Shown here piece after piece: positions 1-9,105 of a stretch of 47,743 bases of DNA (position 1 is the first letter of the stretch; each line of letters opens with the position of its first letter). Made by a program: the position numbers and the translations under genes. The notes beneath the pieces were generated by a model, which was not told where the DNA came from, made no database searches, and saw only the letters and a program-made list of their open reading frames with translations. The stretch comes from Caulobacteraceae bacterium (lineage in GTDB: Bacteria; Pseudomonadota; Alphaproteobacteria; Caulobacterales; Caulobacteraceae): the NCBI GenBank assembly GCA_947475465.1, contig CANJLK010000023.1, forward strand, positions 1 to 47,743. Reading direction: 5' to 3'.

Positions 1-2918
1 AAGGGCTCAGACTGGATGTCCTTGCCCAGTTCGCGGAAGTGGCGCTTCACCGCCTCCCAGGCGCCGCGGGCGGTGATGCCCATGGCCTTGTGGTCATAGC
101 CGGCCGAGCCCCCTGACGCGAAGGCGTCGCCCAGCCAGAAGCCGTAGTCCTGAGCCACGCCATTGGCGATATCGGAGAAGGTGGCGGTGCCCTTGTCCGC
201 GGCCACCACAAGGTAGGGATCGTCGCCGTCATGCACGACGACGCCCTTTGGGTGAACCAGTTTACCCTCGGGCGACAGGTTGTCTGTGATGTCCAGGAGG
301 CCGGAGAGGAAGGTCTTGTAGGCGGCGCTCCCCTCGGCGCGAACGGCCTCCGGCGCGCCGTTCTTCGGCAGCTGCTTGGGATAGAAGCCGCCCTTGGAGC
401 CCACCGGCACGATGACGGCGTTCTTGACGTTCTGCGCCTTGACCAGCCCCAGCACCTCGGTGCGGAAATCGTCGCGGCGGTCGCTCCAGCGCAGGCCGCC
501 GCGCGCGACCGGTCCGAAGCGCAGGTGGACGCCCTCGACACCCACGGCCCAGACGAAGATCTCGCGGTAGGGCTTCGGATTGGGCAGGTCGGCCAGTTCG
601 CCGCTGGCCACCTTGAACGAGATATAGGACTTGGGCCCGCCGTCCGGTCCGGGCTGGTAGAAGTTGGTCCGCTTGGTCGCCGCCACCAGCAGCGCCAGCC
701 GCCGCAGCACCCGGTCGTCGTCCAGGCTGGCCACGGCCTGCAAGGCCTCGACGATCCGGGCCATGACGGCCTGGGCCCGCTTTTCCCGATCGGCCAGGTC
801 GAGGTCCAGGGCCGGATCGAACTTCACGGCGAACAGCTGGAGGATAAGTCGGGCGACCTGCGGATGGTTGGAGAGCGCCTCCTCCTGGGCCCGCTGGCTG
901 GGATCGAGGCCCGACTGCTGGCGGTGGCGGGCGAGCGCCCGCACCAAGGCGGCGTCGCGCCAGGGCAGGCCGATCTCCATGACCAGGCGATTGAAGCCGT
1001 CATTCTCGGTCCGGCCGGTCCAGACAGCGGCCACCGCGTCCTCGAAGGCCTGTTTGATCTCGGCGAAGACCAGAGCCTCGCCGCGCGGATCCTCAATTTC
1101 GAAATCGTGCACCCAGACCGGCGGCAGGCCGTGGCGCGTTACCGGGAACCCGGCCTCGGCCAGGGCCTTCAGCCCCATGTTGTCGAGGATCGGAAGGACG
1201 TCGGAGAGGGGCGCGGGGGCAGCCGGGCGATAGAGCTTGAAGCGGAACTGGAGGGCGTTGTCGCTGGGGGCGCGGTAGGCGCGCACCCGCACCGCCTCTT
1301 CCGGCCCCATGGCCTCCAGCACCGCCATGTCCTCCAGGGCCTCGGCGGCGGTGAAGCGGTCGCGGTAGCCTGCGGGAAAGGCGCCGCGGTAGCGGGCCAG
1401 GGTCTCGGCCACCTGGTCGGCGTCCCGGCCGGAGGCGCGGATCGCCGCCCCGAAGCGGTCATCCCAGGTCCGGCAGGCGTCGGTGATCTCGGCTTCCAGC
1501 GCCTTGAGGTCGGGGCTGGCGTGCCGGCCGGGCGTGAAGCCGATGATGTAGTGCACCCGCGCCAGCGGGGCGTCGGAGAAGCTGGGATAGGAGGCCGAGA
1601 CCCGGCCGCCGTAGGCCTGGGCCAGGATCTGGCCGGCCCGGCTCGCCACCTCGGAATTGTAGTGGTCGCGGGGCAGGAACAGCAGGACCGAGGCGAAGCG
1701 GTCGAAGGGGTCGCGCCGCTCGAAGATCCGCACCCGGGGCCGGTCGTTGAGGTGCAGGATTCCCAGCGCTTCATTGAGCAGCTCGTCCTCGCTCATCTGG
1801 AAGAGCTCGTCGCGGGGATGGTTCTCGAGGATATTCCTCAGCCGCTTTTCATTGTGGCTGCCGGGCTGGGCCGCCGCGCGGCGCAGCACATTGGCGACCT
1901 TTTCGCGGATCAGCGGCACGGCGGCCGTCGGCTGGTCGTAGGCCTCGGCGGTGAACAGGCCCACGAATCGCACCTCGCCGGTCGGCCGGCCGTCGGCGCC
2001 GTAGCGCTTGATCCCGACGTAATCCATGTAGCCCCGGCGGTGAACACGGCTTCTGACATTGGACTTGGCGACCGTGACGGCCGGGTCGGTCACTAGCCGG
2101 TCCTTCACCTGGGACATCAGGATCGCCGGCTCGTTGGCCCGGCGAAGCACCGTGCGGGCCGGGTCGCGCAGCACCCCCAGCCCGTCCTTGGCCTGGTAGA
2201 CCGGCTCCTCGGGCGCGTAGTCGCCGGACCTCAGGCGCGGATATTCGTAGGTCCTGGCGCCCAGGAAGACGAACTGCTCGGCCTCCAGCCAGTTGAGAAA
2301 GGCGATCTCGTCGCGGGTCGCCTTGCCGGGATGGGCCTGCAACTCGGTGATCGAGCGGGCCATCAGGGCCAGCATCTGCGGGAAGTCCTCCACCGCGGCG
2401 CGCACATCGGCCAGGGTTTCGCCGATGCCGCGCGCCAGCTCGTCCTCGCGGTCCGCGCCGATGGGGTCGAGGATGACCTGGATCATCGACTCGCGGCGGG
2501 AGGCTCCGGTCTCGCCACGCTGGCCGGTGCGGTCCCGGCAGACTTCGACGATGGGATGGAAGAGGGCCCGCACCGACAGGCCGCGTTCGGCGATCTCGGC
2601 CATGATGCTGTCAACCAGGAAGGGCGCGTCGTCCTGGACGATCTCCAGCCGGTCGAGGCCGGCGGCCTTGTCGCCCAAAACCGGCGCCACGCGGATCGAG
2701 GGGCGGTGGCTGCGGCGGCGTTCGCCGAAGCGCCAGAAGTCCGCGAGGTTGGCGGCGATCCCGGCGGCGGTCAGTTCCGGCAGTTCGTCGGCCGCGGCGT
2801 CGGCCGCCGCCTGCTGGGCAAAGCTGCGCACCGCGAGCGGCGTGGGGTCGCCCCGGGTCGCGGCGATCAGCGCCTTGACCAGCGGCGAGGTGGCAGATTT
2901 GGCGGGCGCGCGGCTCAC
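1..2918 (-). CDS. gdhZ: NAD-specific glutamate dehydrogenase, large type (N-terminal 972 residues, runs off window)
   Basis: Oxidises L-glutamate to 2-oxoglutarate and ammonia with NAD+ in the cytoplasm. I translated the minus strand from the GTG at 2918 and found an open frame to the window edge. This is about 60% of the ~1600 residues usual for the large bacterial NAD-GDH family. The first ~700 residues form the long N-terminal regulatory part, with stretches such as DDAPFLVDSIMAEIAERGLS and GYMDYVGIKRYG. The catalytic start lies near residues 800-845: ARGGLRWSDRRDDFRTEVLG, then VPVGSKGGFYPKQLP, the Lys-containing glutamate/NAD site of the family. The Rossmann NAD domain and C-terminus lie outside the window. 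The leader contains two GC hairpins. The frame is certain; the GTG start is the best available, since no ATG fits. The symbol follows Caulobacter usage (gdhB elsewhere). Confidence 0.93.
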   Translation of the reverse strand, partial: MSRAPAKSATSPLVKALIAATRGDPTPLAVRSFAQQAAADAAADELPELTAAGIAANLADFWRFGERRRSHRPSIRVAPVLGDKAAGLDRLEIVQDDAPFLVDSIMAEIAERGLSVRALFHPIVEVCRDRTGQRGETGASRRESMIQVILDPIGADREDELARGIGETLADVRAAVEDFPQMLALMARSITELQAHPGKATRDEIAFLNWLEAEQFVFLGARTYEYPRLRSGDYAPEEPVYQAKDGLGVLRDPARTVLRRANEPAILMSQVKDRLVTDPAVTVAKSNVRSRVHRRGYMDYVGIKRYGADGRPTGEVRFVGLFTAEAYDQPTAAVPLIREKVANVLRRAAAQPGSHNEKRLRNILENHPRDELFQMSEDELLNEALGILHLNDRPRVRIFERRDPFDRFASVLLFLPRDHYNSEVASRAGQILAQAYGGRVSASYPSFSDAPLARVHYIIGFTPGRHASPDLKALEAEITDACRTWDDRFGAAIRASGRDADQVAETLARYRGAFPAGYRDRFTAAEALEDMAVLEAMGPEEAVRVRAYRAPSDNALQFRFKLYRPAAPAPLSDVLPILDNMGLKALAEAGFPVTRHGLPPVWVHDFEIEDPRGEALVFAEIKQAFEDAVAAVWTGRTENDGFNRLVMEIGLPWRDAALVRALARHRQQSGLDPSQRAQEEALSNHPQVARLILQLFAVKFDPALDLDLADREKRAQAVMARIVEALQAVASLDDDRVLRRLALLVAATKRTNFYQPGPDGGPKSYISFKVASGELADLPNPKPYREIFVWAVGVEGVHLRFGPVARGGLRWSDRRDDFRTEVLGLVKAQNVKNAVIVPVGSKGGFYPKQLPKNGAPEAVRAEGSAAYKTFLSGLLDITDNLSPEGKLVHPKGVVVHDGDDPYLVVAADKGTATFSDIANGVAQDYGFWLGDAFASGGSAGYDHKAMGITARGAWEAVKRHFRELGKDIQSEP

Positions 2919-3115
2919 GGTTGGACCCCGGATACGAGGACGCCGCCGGAGGAGAGTGTCCGGCGGCGTTTGGTTCCACCGCGGGGGGACGGCGGAACAC
3001 ACTGGGCTCGTGGCGTCCGCAGGCTGGGGAGGGTGCGGACGCGAGCGCCGGGCCGTTGCGGGCCCCGGTCACACCTAGATAGGAAGCGCAATCGCAAAGT
3101 GAAGTCCTAACGTCG
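2919..3115 (-). promoter_or_regulatory. Leader/promoter region of the glutamate dehydrogenase gene with two stem-loops
   Basis: No gene lies here. Two perfect inverted repeats stand between the perM stop and the dehydrogenase GTG. One is at 2940-2969 (11-bp arms around cgccgccgga/tccggcggcg, 8-nt loop), whose near edge is 22 nt upstream of the start. The other is at 3013-3042 (9-bp arms gcgtccgca/tgcggacgc, 12-nt loop). Neither is followed by a T-run on the minus strand, so they are not ordinary intrinsic terminators. A TTGACG hexamer (3119-3114, minus) resembles a -35 box, but I see no clean -10. Leader or attenuator function is inferred. Confidence 0.4.
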
Positions 3116-4249
3116 TCAAGATTGCTTTCGGGGCCGTCGCGGGGACTTTGGTGTGAGCGCGTGGTCCGGCGGTTCGTTCACCGGACGGTCCTTGAGCTGC
3201 TGTGGATTGCCGTCCGCCGACAGGATGACGGCAATCCAGCGGGCGCCGTCGAACTGGGCCAGGACGATCATGATCGCCACCGTCAGGGGCGTCGAAAGGA
3301 AGGCCCCCGCCAGGCCCCACACCGCGCCCCAGAAGGCCAGCGCCAGCAGGACCACCACAGGGTCGATGTTGAGGCTGCGCCCCTGCATGCGCGGATAGAC
3401 GATATTGCCGATCACCAGGCCGACGGCCTGAAGGACGCCGAACAGGACGATGGCCTGCCAGTAGGTGTCGAACTGGACCAGGGCGAACAGCGGCGGCGCC
3501 GCGACGCCGACGACCCCCCCGACCACGGGAATATAGGACGCGATGAAGATCAGGAAGGCCCAGAACAGCGCGTCGTGGAGGCCCACCGCGATCATGGCGA
3601 TCCAGGAGAGCACCGCGATCATCAGACCGGTCACAGTCTGCACCCACAGGTATTGCTCCACGCCGTCGCGGATACGCAGCATGGCGGCCAGGGCGTCCTG
3701 GCGCTGCTCGCGCACCGGGAACAGGCCGACCATCTTGCGCTCCCACCCGCGCCTCGAGGCGATCAGAAAGCCGAGGTAGACCAGGACGAACGCCGAGGTG
3801 GCGGCGAAGCTCTGAAGGGAGCGGGCCACCTGGCCGAGATATTTGGCGGGATCGAGCTGGTGGAAGAGCTGGCTGATGCTGGGCGGAGCCTCGACGCCGA
3901 ACCGGCCGGCGATGGTGGCGATCAGATCGTTCAGCTTGGGCGTATAGGCGACCAGCTGGGATGCGAAGCTGGTGGCGTTTTCGGCGATGAAATAGGCCGC
4001 GCCGCCGAACAGCAGGACCGAAAGCACCACGGCCAGCGGCGTCGCCGCCCGGCGGGTGACACTGGCCAAGCGGTGCTCCAGCACCCTGGCGAAGCCGTCG
4101 ATCATCACCGCCAGGAAGACCGCGAGCGCCAACGGCGTCAGGATGCCCGCCAGCCAGTAGAGGGTCGCGCCTGTGGCGATGACCGCCAGGACGACGACGG
4201 CGTTGCGGGTGACTGGAGAGTTCGGCGCGCGAGGCGAGGCGGATGGCAT
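3116..4249 (-). CDS. AI-2E family transporter (PerM/YdiK-like permease)
   Basis: A 377-residue inner-membrane protein of the AI-2E exporter-like family (PF01594). After a short hydrophilic N-terminus come two close membrane spans (NAVVVLAVIATGATLYWLAG, then TPLALAVFLAVMIDGFARVL). A third span is at LAVVLSVLLFGGAAYFIAE. A long soluble middle follows, and then a cluster of four to five C-terminal helices containing the family's glycine-rich FIASYIPVVGGVVGVAAPPLFA. Length and layout match the family. Members are described as exporters of autoinducer-2 or as Na+/H+ antiporters, and the substrate here cannot be inferred. It is divergent from the HerA-like gene, sharing a 155-bp upstream region, and its stop is ~200 bp upstream of the glutamate dehydrogenase. 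Confidence 0.88.
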   Translation of the reverse strand: MPSASPRAPNSPVTRNAVVVLAVIATGATLYWLAGILTPLALAVFLAVMIDGFARVLEHRLASVTRRAATPLAVVLSVLLFGGAAYFIAENATSFASQLVAYTPKLNDLIATIAGRFGVEAPPSISQLFHQLDPAKYLGQVARSLQSFAATSAFVLVYLGFLIASRRGWERKMVGLFPVREQRQDALAAMLRIRDGVEQYLWVQTVTGLMIAVLSWIAMIAVGLHDALFWAFLIFIASYIPVVGGVVGVAAPPLFALVQFDTYWQAIVLFGVLQAVGLVIGNIVYPRMQGRSLNIDPVVVLLALAFWGAVWGLAGAFLSTPLTVAIMIVLAQFDGARWIAVILSADGNPQQLKDRPVNEPPDHALTPKSPRRPRKQS

Positions 4250-4404
4250 ACAGCGCTTTCGCTAGGTCGGGACCGGCGCCCGATCGTCGATTGCCGCCAG
4301 TCCTAGCCCCGTTTGAGGTGGGTTTGCAGGAAAATTTGCCCGCGCTGCCATGAACGCCCGCTTGGTCTAGAGTGCGGCCCCGGCCCCCTTCCGAAGGACT
4401 TCGC

Positions 4405-5904
4405 ATGAGTGACGATGGCGTGATGATCGGCTTTTCGGATCGTCCGGAGCTGCTGCGGCTCGACCGGGCCAACCGCCATGGCCTGGTGGCGGGTGCGACG
4501 GGCACGGGCAAGACCGTGACCCTGCAGATCCTCGCCCAGGGATTTTCCGACGCGGGCGTCCCCGTCTTCGCCGCCGATGTGAAGGGCGACCTGTCCGGCA
4601 TCGGCGCGGCTGGCGCGCCCAACGAGAAAGCGCTGGCCCGCGCCGCGGCGATGAACCTGACCTTGCGCCCGACCGCCGCGCCGGTGGTGTTCTGGGACCT
4701 GTTCGGCCAGGAGGGCCACCCGATCCGCGCCACGGTGTCCGAAATGGGGCCCCTGCTGCTGTCGAGGATGCTCGATCTCAACGAGGTGCAGGAAGGCGTG
4801 ATGAGCGTCGTGTTCCGCGCCTGCGACGACGAGAAGCTGGAGCTGCTGGACCTGAAGGATCTGCGCGCCGCGCTGGCCTTCGCATCCGAGCATTCGGCGG
4901 AGCTTGGCGCGCAGTACGGCAATGTGTCGGAAGCCACGGTCGCCACCATCCAACGCAAGCTGCTGGTGCTGGAGGACCAGGGCGGCGGCAATATCTTCGG
5001 CGAGCCGGCGCTGCAACTGCGCGATCTGATGCGGACCGATCCGTCCGGCCGGGGCTATGTGAACCTCCTGGCCGCCGACAAGCTGATCACCTCGCCCAGC
5101 CTCTACGCGACCTTCCTGCTTTGGCTGATGAGCGAGCTCTTCGAGGAGCTGCCGGAGGTGGGCGACCCGGAGAAGCCGAAACTGGTTTTCTTCTTCGACG
5201 AGGCGCATCTGCTGTTCCGCGACGCCCCCAAGCCGCTGCTGGAGAAGGTCGAACAGGTGGTGCGCCTGATCCGCTCCAAGGGCGTCGGCGTCTATTTCAT
5301 CACCCAGAACCCCGCCGACATCCCAGAAACCGTGCTGGGCCAGCTCGGCAACCGCATCGAGCATGCCCTCAGGGCCTACACGCCGGTCGAGCAGCGGGGC
5401 CTGAAGGCGGCCGCCGACAGCTTCCGCCCCAATCCGGCTTTCGACACCGCCACGGCGATCCAGGAACTAGGCGTCGGGGAGGCGCTGGTCTCGGTGCTGG
5501 ACGAGAAGGGCGCGCCGACCATGGTCCAGAAGACCACGATCCGCCCGCCGGACTCTCGCATGGGACCGGTGACCCCGGCCGAGCGGGCCGCCGTGATGGC
5601 CGCAAGCCCCGTCCACGGCCTCTATGACCAGACCCTGGACCGGGAGTCGGCTTACGAGCAGCTCAAGGCCCGCGCCGCGCCGCCGCCCGTGGCGGCCGCG
5701 CCGGCCCCGACGCCGCCGTCGGCGCCGTGGGGCGAACCGCCGGAAGCCGCGCCGCGTGCGTCCGGCCGCATGGGCATGGGCGAGGCCTTCGCCCGCTCGA
5801 TGCTCCGGACCATCGGCAGCCAGGTCGGCCGCGAAATCGTCCGCGGCGTGCTTGGCGGCCTGGTCGCCTCCAGCCGCGGCAGCGGCCGGAGACGACGGTA
5901 CTAG
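4405..5904 (+). CDS. HerA/YjgR-like ATPase (DUF853 family)
   Basis: A 499-residue cytoplasmic P-loop ATPase related to E. coli YjgR and archaeal HerA. Walker A is GATGTGKT at residues 30-37. The Walker B region is KPKLVFFFDEAHLLF near residue 260, followed by a sensor-like VGVYFITQNPADIPETVLGQ. The C-terminal ~100 residues are Pro/Ala-rich and then basic, ending SSRGSGRRRRY. I chose ATG 4405 because AAGGAC lies just upstream at 4394-4399; a GTG at 4372 would add 11 residues with no match to the family start. Biological role is unproven: HerA-type motors translocate DNA, but YjgR has no settled function. It converges on the SDR gene with a gap of only 6 bp. Confidence 0.88.
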   Translation: MSDDGVMIGFSDRPELLRLDRANRHGLVAGATGTGKTVTLQILAQGFSDAGVPVFAADVKGDLSGIGAAGAPNEKALARAAAMNLTLRPTAAPVVFWDLFGQEGHPIRATVSEMGPLLLSRMLDLNEVQEGVMSVVFRACDDEKLELLDLKDLRAALAFASEHSAELGAQYGNVSEATVATIQRKLLVLEDQGGGNIFGEPALQLRDLMRTDPSGRGYVNLLAADKLITSPSLYATFLLWLMSELFEELPEVGDPEKPKLVFFFDEAHLLFRDAPKPLLEKVEQVVRLIRSKGVGVYFITQNPADIPETVLGQLGNRIEHALRAYTPVEQRGLKAAADSFRPNPAFDTATAIQELGVGEALVSVLDEKGAPTMVQKTTIRPPDSRMGPVTPAERAAVMAASPVHGLYDQTLDRESAYEQLKARAAPPPVAAAPAPTPPSAPWGEPPEAAPRASGRMGMGEAFARSMLRTIGSQVGREIVRGVLGGLVASSRGSGRRRRY

Positions 5905-5910
5905 GCTTGG

Positions 5911-6693
5911 TTACCTGGGCGCCATGCGGATGGCGCCGTCTAGGCGGACGTGTTCGCCGTTGAAATAGCCGTTGGTGATCATCTGCAGCGCCAGGGCGGC
6001 GTATTCGGCGGGATGTCCGAAGCGCTTGGGGAACGGCACGGAGGCGGCGAGCGCATCCTTCACCTGCGGCGGGGCGGCGTTCATCAGGGGCGTGTTGAAG
6101 ATGCCAGGCAGGATGGTGTTGACCCGGATGCCTTCGCCCATCAGGTCGCGGGCGACCGGCAGGGTCATGCCGACGATGCCGCCCTTGGAGGCCGAATAGG
6201 CGGCCTGGCCCACCTGGCCGTCGACCGCCGCCGCCGAGGCGGTGTTGACGATAGCTCCGCGCTCGCCGTCCTCCAGGGGCTCAAGGTCCAGCATGCCCTT
6301 GGCCGACTTGGCCAGGCAGCGGAAGCTGCCGACCAGGTTGATCTGGATGATCAGGTTGAACGCATCGAGCGGGAAGTGCCGCGTTTCCCCCGTCTTCTTG
6401 TCGCGGCTGGCGGTTTTGATGGCGTTGCCGGTGCCGGCGCAGTTGACCAGCACACGCTCTTGTCCGTGGGCGGCGCGGGCCTTGGCGAAGCCGGCGTCCA
6501 CCTCTTCGTCCGAGGTGACATTGACCTTGCAGAAGATCCCGCCGATGTCGGCGGCCACCGCCTCGCCCTGGATCGCGTTCATATCGAAGATCGCCACCTT
6601 GACGCCCTGCGCCGCGAGCGCGCGGGCAGTGGCCTCGCCGAGGCCTGAGGCGCCGCCGGTGACGACGGCTGCGACGGATGAGTTGAGTTGCAT
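5911..6693 (-). CDS. SDR dehydrogenase, 3-hydroxyacyl-CoA dehydrogenase type-2 like
   Basis: A 260-residue NAD(P)-dependent short-chain dehydrogenase. It has the N-terminal cofactor motif TGGASGLG (residues ~12-19), NCAG (not NNAG) at the central strand, the catalytic Asn in IIQINLVGSF, Ser in NTASAAA, and YSASKGG. The long insert with DKKTGETRHFPLDAFNLI and the terminal GEHVRLDGAIRMAPR resemble 3-hydroxy-2-methylbutyryl-CoA/3-hydroxyacyl-CoA dehydrogenases (HSD17B10 type), which act in isoleucine and branched fatty-acid breakdown. That substrate is inferred from resemblance only. I chose ATG 6693 because the cofactor fold begins directly after it; the open frame extends to 6978 but the extra residues look non-coding. 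It is divergent from the YkvA-like gene across 55 bp. Confidence 0.88.
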   Translation of the reverse strand: MQLNSSVAAVVTGGASGLGEATARALAAQGVKVAIFDMNAIQGEAVAADIGGIFCKVNVTSDEEVDAGFAKARAAHGQERVLVNCAGTGNAIKTASRDKKTGETRHFPLDAFNLIIQINLVGSFRCLAKSAKGMLDLEPLEDGERGAIVNTASAAAVDGQVGQAAYSASKGGIVGMTLPVARDLMGEGIRVNTILPGIFNTPLMNAAPPQVKDALAASVPFPKRFGHPAEYAALALQMITNGYFNGEHVRLDGAIRMAPR

Positions 6694-6748
6694 GGACGCT
6701 GGGCTCCCGATCCCGCTATCTTGATGGTTGTGAACAAGGCTTAGTCCC

Positions 6749-7171
6749 ATGAGCGGCCGCGAAAAAGCGTCACCTGACGTCAACAGCGCTTTTGCGCCGG
6801 GCGGGCCCCTTGACCCGAGCCGGGCCCTAGTCCCCTCGGTGGTGCGGGTGAACGAGCGCAAGGTGGCCCGCGGCCTCTGGCCGAAGCTGCGCAAGGTCGC
6901 CGCCCACGTGCCCTTCGCCGCCGAGGCCCTGGCCGTCTGGTACTGCGCCCGCGACGAGGAGACGCCCGCCGCCGCCAAGGGGATGATGCTGGCGGCGCTG
7001 GCCTATTTCGTCATGCCGGCCGACGTCATACCGGATGTCATCGCCGGCATCGGCTACACCGACGACGCGGCGGTCTTCGCCGCCATGCTGGCCCTGGTCG
7101 GCAAGAACCTGAAGCCCCGCCACCGCACGGCGGCCAAGGCTGCGGTCGAGGCCCTGCGCGCCCCGGATTAG
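6749..7171 (+). CDS. YkvA/DUF1232 family membrane-associated protein
   Basis: A 140-residue protein. The conserved DUF1232 core is at residues ~75-115: AAKGMMLAALAYFVMPADVIPDVIAGIGYTDDAAVFAAML. The PxDxIPD and GYTDD motifs and the flanking hydrophobic stretches define the family, and two short membrane or membrane-surface helices are likely. Function is unknown in general. The N-terminal ~35 residues are low-complexity. It is divergent from the SDR gene, and its last codons overlap the last codons of the convergent EamA gene by 4 bp (7168-7171). Confidence 0.85.
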   Translation: MSGREKASPDVNSAFAPGGPLDPSRALVPSVVRVNERKVARGLWPKLRKVAAHVPFAAEALAVWYCARDEETPAAAKGMMLAALAYFVMPADVIPDVIAGIGYTDDAAVFAAMLALVGKNLKPRHRTAAKAAVEALRAPD

Positions 7172-8097
7172 CCCGCGACGGCGTCCGCGGCCCCACGCAC
7201 CGCCGCCACGTGCTCCCGCCAGGTGATGAAAAGGGTCGAGCCCACCACCACGGCCGCCCCGGTGATGGTCCAGACGCTAGGGACATCGTGGAACAGGAAG
7301 AAGCCGGCGGCCGTGGCGAATACCAGCCGGGTGTAGTCGATCGGAGCCATGGCGCCGGCGTCGCCGATCTGCAGGCCCTTGATGTAGCAGGCCTGGTTGA
7401 TGAGCGCGAAAATACCCATGGCGGAGAGCAGCGCGAGGTCCTTCAGGTCCGGCCAATGCCAGGAAAGAAGCGCGCCGGGAATCGAGAACAGAACGCCCCA
7501 CACCGCCGCCCAGACCAACAGCGCGGTGGGCGTGTGGGTGCGGGTCAGCACCTTCATGCCGGCGATGGTGAAGGCCACGAGGAAAGAGGACAGCAGCATG
7601 GCCAGCCCGGGCATGCCGATGGCGAAATGGCCGCCGGCGCCAGGCCGGACCATGATCAGGACGCCCACGAACCCCACCAGCGCCGCGCCGATCCGCAAGG
7701 GACCCACCGGCTCCCGCACCACAAAGGCGACCAGCGGCACCAGGAACAGGCTGCGGGTGAAGGACAGCGCGCTGGCGTCGGCGAGCGGCATCTTCTGAAA
7801 GGCGTAGAAGGAGAGGGTGAGGCCAAGCACCCCCACCGCCGAGCGCAGGCAAAGTATCAGGGGCTTGGTGGTGGCGAAGGCCGCGCCGCGGCGGCGAATG
7901 ATTACCGGCAGCAGGATGATCACCCCGGCGAGCTGGCGATAGAAAGTCTGCAGAGAGGCCGAATAGTCATTGCCCAGGTACTTCACGAGCGTGGTCATGA
8001 TCACGAAGGCGAGCGCCGAGCCCAGCATCCAAAGGGCGCCGCGCACATTGGGCGTCAGGCCCGCCTTGCGGGCGCCGATGTCAGCGGCCTTCGCCAT
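7168..8097 (-). CDS. EamA/DMT-family transporter, copy 1
   Basis: A 309-residue inner-membrane protein with about ten transmembrane helices in two EamA repeats, the usual drug/metabolite transporter layout. The first repeat contains TLVKYLGNDYSASLQTFYRQ and FYAFQKMPLADASALSFTRS; the second ends in TAAGFFLFHDVPSVWTITGA. It is clearly paralogous to the gene directly upstream (8176-9105): long stretches align without gaps, so the pair is a tandem duplication. Substrate is unknown; related proteins export amino acids or metabolites, or act like S-adenosylmethionine permeases. The ATG at 8097 is well placed, 78 bp downstream of the second copy. Confidence 0.88.
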   Translation of the reverse strand: MAKAADIGARKAGLTPNVRGALWMLGSALAFVIMTTLVKYLGNDYSASLQTFYRQLAGVIILLPVIIRRRGAAFATTKPLILCLRSAVGVLGLTLSFYAFQKMPLADASALSFTRSLFLVPLVAFVVREPVGPLRIGAALVGFVGVLIMVRPGAGGHFAIGMPGLAMLLSSFLVAFTIAGMKVLTRTHTPTALLVWAAVWGVLFSIPGALLSWHWPDLKDLALLSAMGIFALINQACYIKGLQIGDAGAMAPIDYTRLVFATAAGFFLFHDVPSVWTITGAAVVVGSTLFITWREHVAAVRGAADAVAG

Positions 8098-8175
8098 CGC
8101 GGATGTGAGTCTCCAGAAACCGGCCTGCGCTGTTCGTTAGAGCCTGCGGCCGTGTCCGTCGACCGCCGGGCTTTC

Positions 8176-9105
8176 CTAGCGCCCGGCGGCCATGGCGGCG
8201 GCGCGCGCCTGCCGGTGCTCGCGAAGGGTGATGAACAGGGTTGAGCCGATGACCAGCGCCGATCCCGCCAGCGTCCAGACACCCGGGACCTCGTGGAACA
8301 GGAAGAAGCCCGCGCCGATGCTGAACACCAGGCGCAGGTAGTCCATGGGCGCCATGGCCGCGGCGTCCCCGACCCTCAGGCCCCGCAGGTAGCAGACCTG
8401 GTTCAGGGTGCCGATCATCCCCATCAGGCAGAGCAGGGCGAGGTCGCGCGGTTCCGGCCAGCGCCAGGCCATGAAGGCGCCGGGGAGCGAGAACAGGAAC
8501 CCCAGCGCCGCGCCCCAGACCAGCAGGACCATGGATCCGTGGTCGCGGGTCATGATCTTCATGCCGGCGATATTGACCGCGGTCAGCAGGGACGAAGCCA
8601 GCATGGCCAGGGCCGGGACGCCCAGCGCCAGCGCGCCGCCGCTCACTGGGCGCACGATCATCAGCACCCCCACGAAGCCCAGGGCCGCGGCCCAGAGCCT
8701 GAGCGGCCCCACCTGCTCGCGGACCACGAAGATGGCCAGCGGCACCAGCCAAAGCCCGCGGGTGAAGGAAATGGCGTTGGCCTCGGCCAGCGGCATCTTC
8801 TGGTAGGCGTAGAACGACATGATCGAGGCCGTGACACCCAGGGCCGAGCGACCGAACAGCACCCAGGGCCGGGTGGTGGCGAAGGCCGCGCTGCGGTGAC
8901 GCAGGATCACCGGCAGCAGGATCAGGAAGCCGGCTGTCTGGCGGTAGAAGGTCTGCAGAGGCGCCGGGTAGTCCTTGCCCAGGTATTTGATCAGGGTGGT
9001 CATCACCGTGAAGCTGATCGCGTAGGCGGTCATCCACAGCGCGCCCTGGGCATTGGGCGTCAGGCCGTGGCGACCCTGGCCGGTCAGGGCCCGCGCTTCG
9101 CTCAC
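8176..9105 (-). CDS. EamA/DMT-family transporter, copy 2
   Basis: Another 309-residue ten-helix EamA transporter with the same length and block structure as copy 1 (TTLIKYLGKDYPAPLQTFYR; FYAYQKMPLAEANAISFTRG; GAGFFLFHEVPGVWTLAGSA). It starts with GTG at 9105, and this GTGA overlaps the stop of the upstream SDR gene by 4 bp, which implies translational coupling with that enzyme. This context suggests that this copy, rather than copy 1, is the ancestral partner of the SDR. Substrate not determinable. Confidence 0.88.
   Translation of the reverse strand: MSEARALTGQGRHGLTPNAQGALWMTAYAISFTVMTTLIKYLGKDYPAPLQTFYRQTAGFLILLPVILRHRSAAFATTRPWVLFGRSALGVTASIMSFYAYQKMPLAEANAISFTRGLWLVPLAIFVVREQVGPLRLWAAALGFVGVLMIVRPVSGGALALGVPALAMLASSLLTAVNIAGMKIMTRDHGSMVLLVWGAALGFLFSLPGAFMAWRWPEPRDLALLCLMGMIGTLNQVCYLRGLRVGDAAAMAPMDYLRLVFSIGAGFFLFHEVPGVWTLAGSALVIGSTLFITLREHRQARAAAMAAGR

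Noticed and set aside
231..2096. 621-codon open frame on the plus strand
   Set aside because: Antisense shadow of the glutamate dehydrogenase gene. The minus frame carries the family motifs; the shadow is low-complexity Gly/Val/His/Arg sequence.
3075..4991. 638-codon minus-strand open frame
   Set aside because: It joins antisense of the HerA-like gene to an off-frame reading of the AI-2E gene. Composition is Ser/Arg/Pro-rich with no motif.
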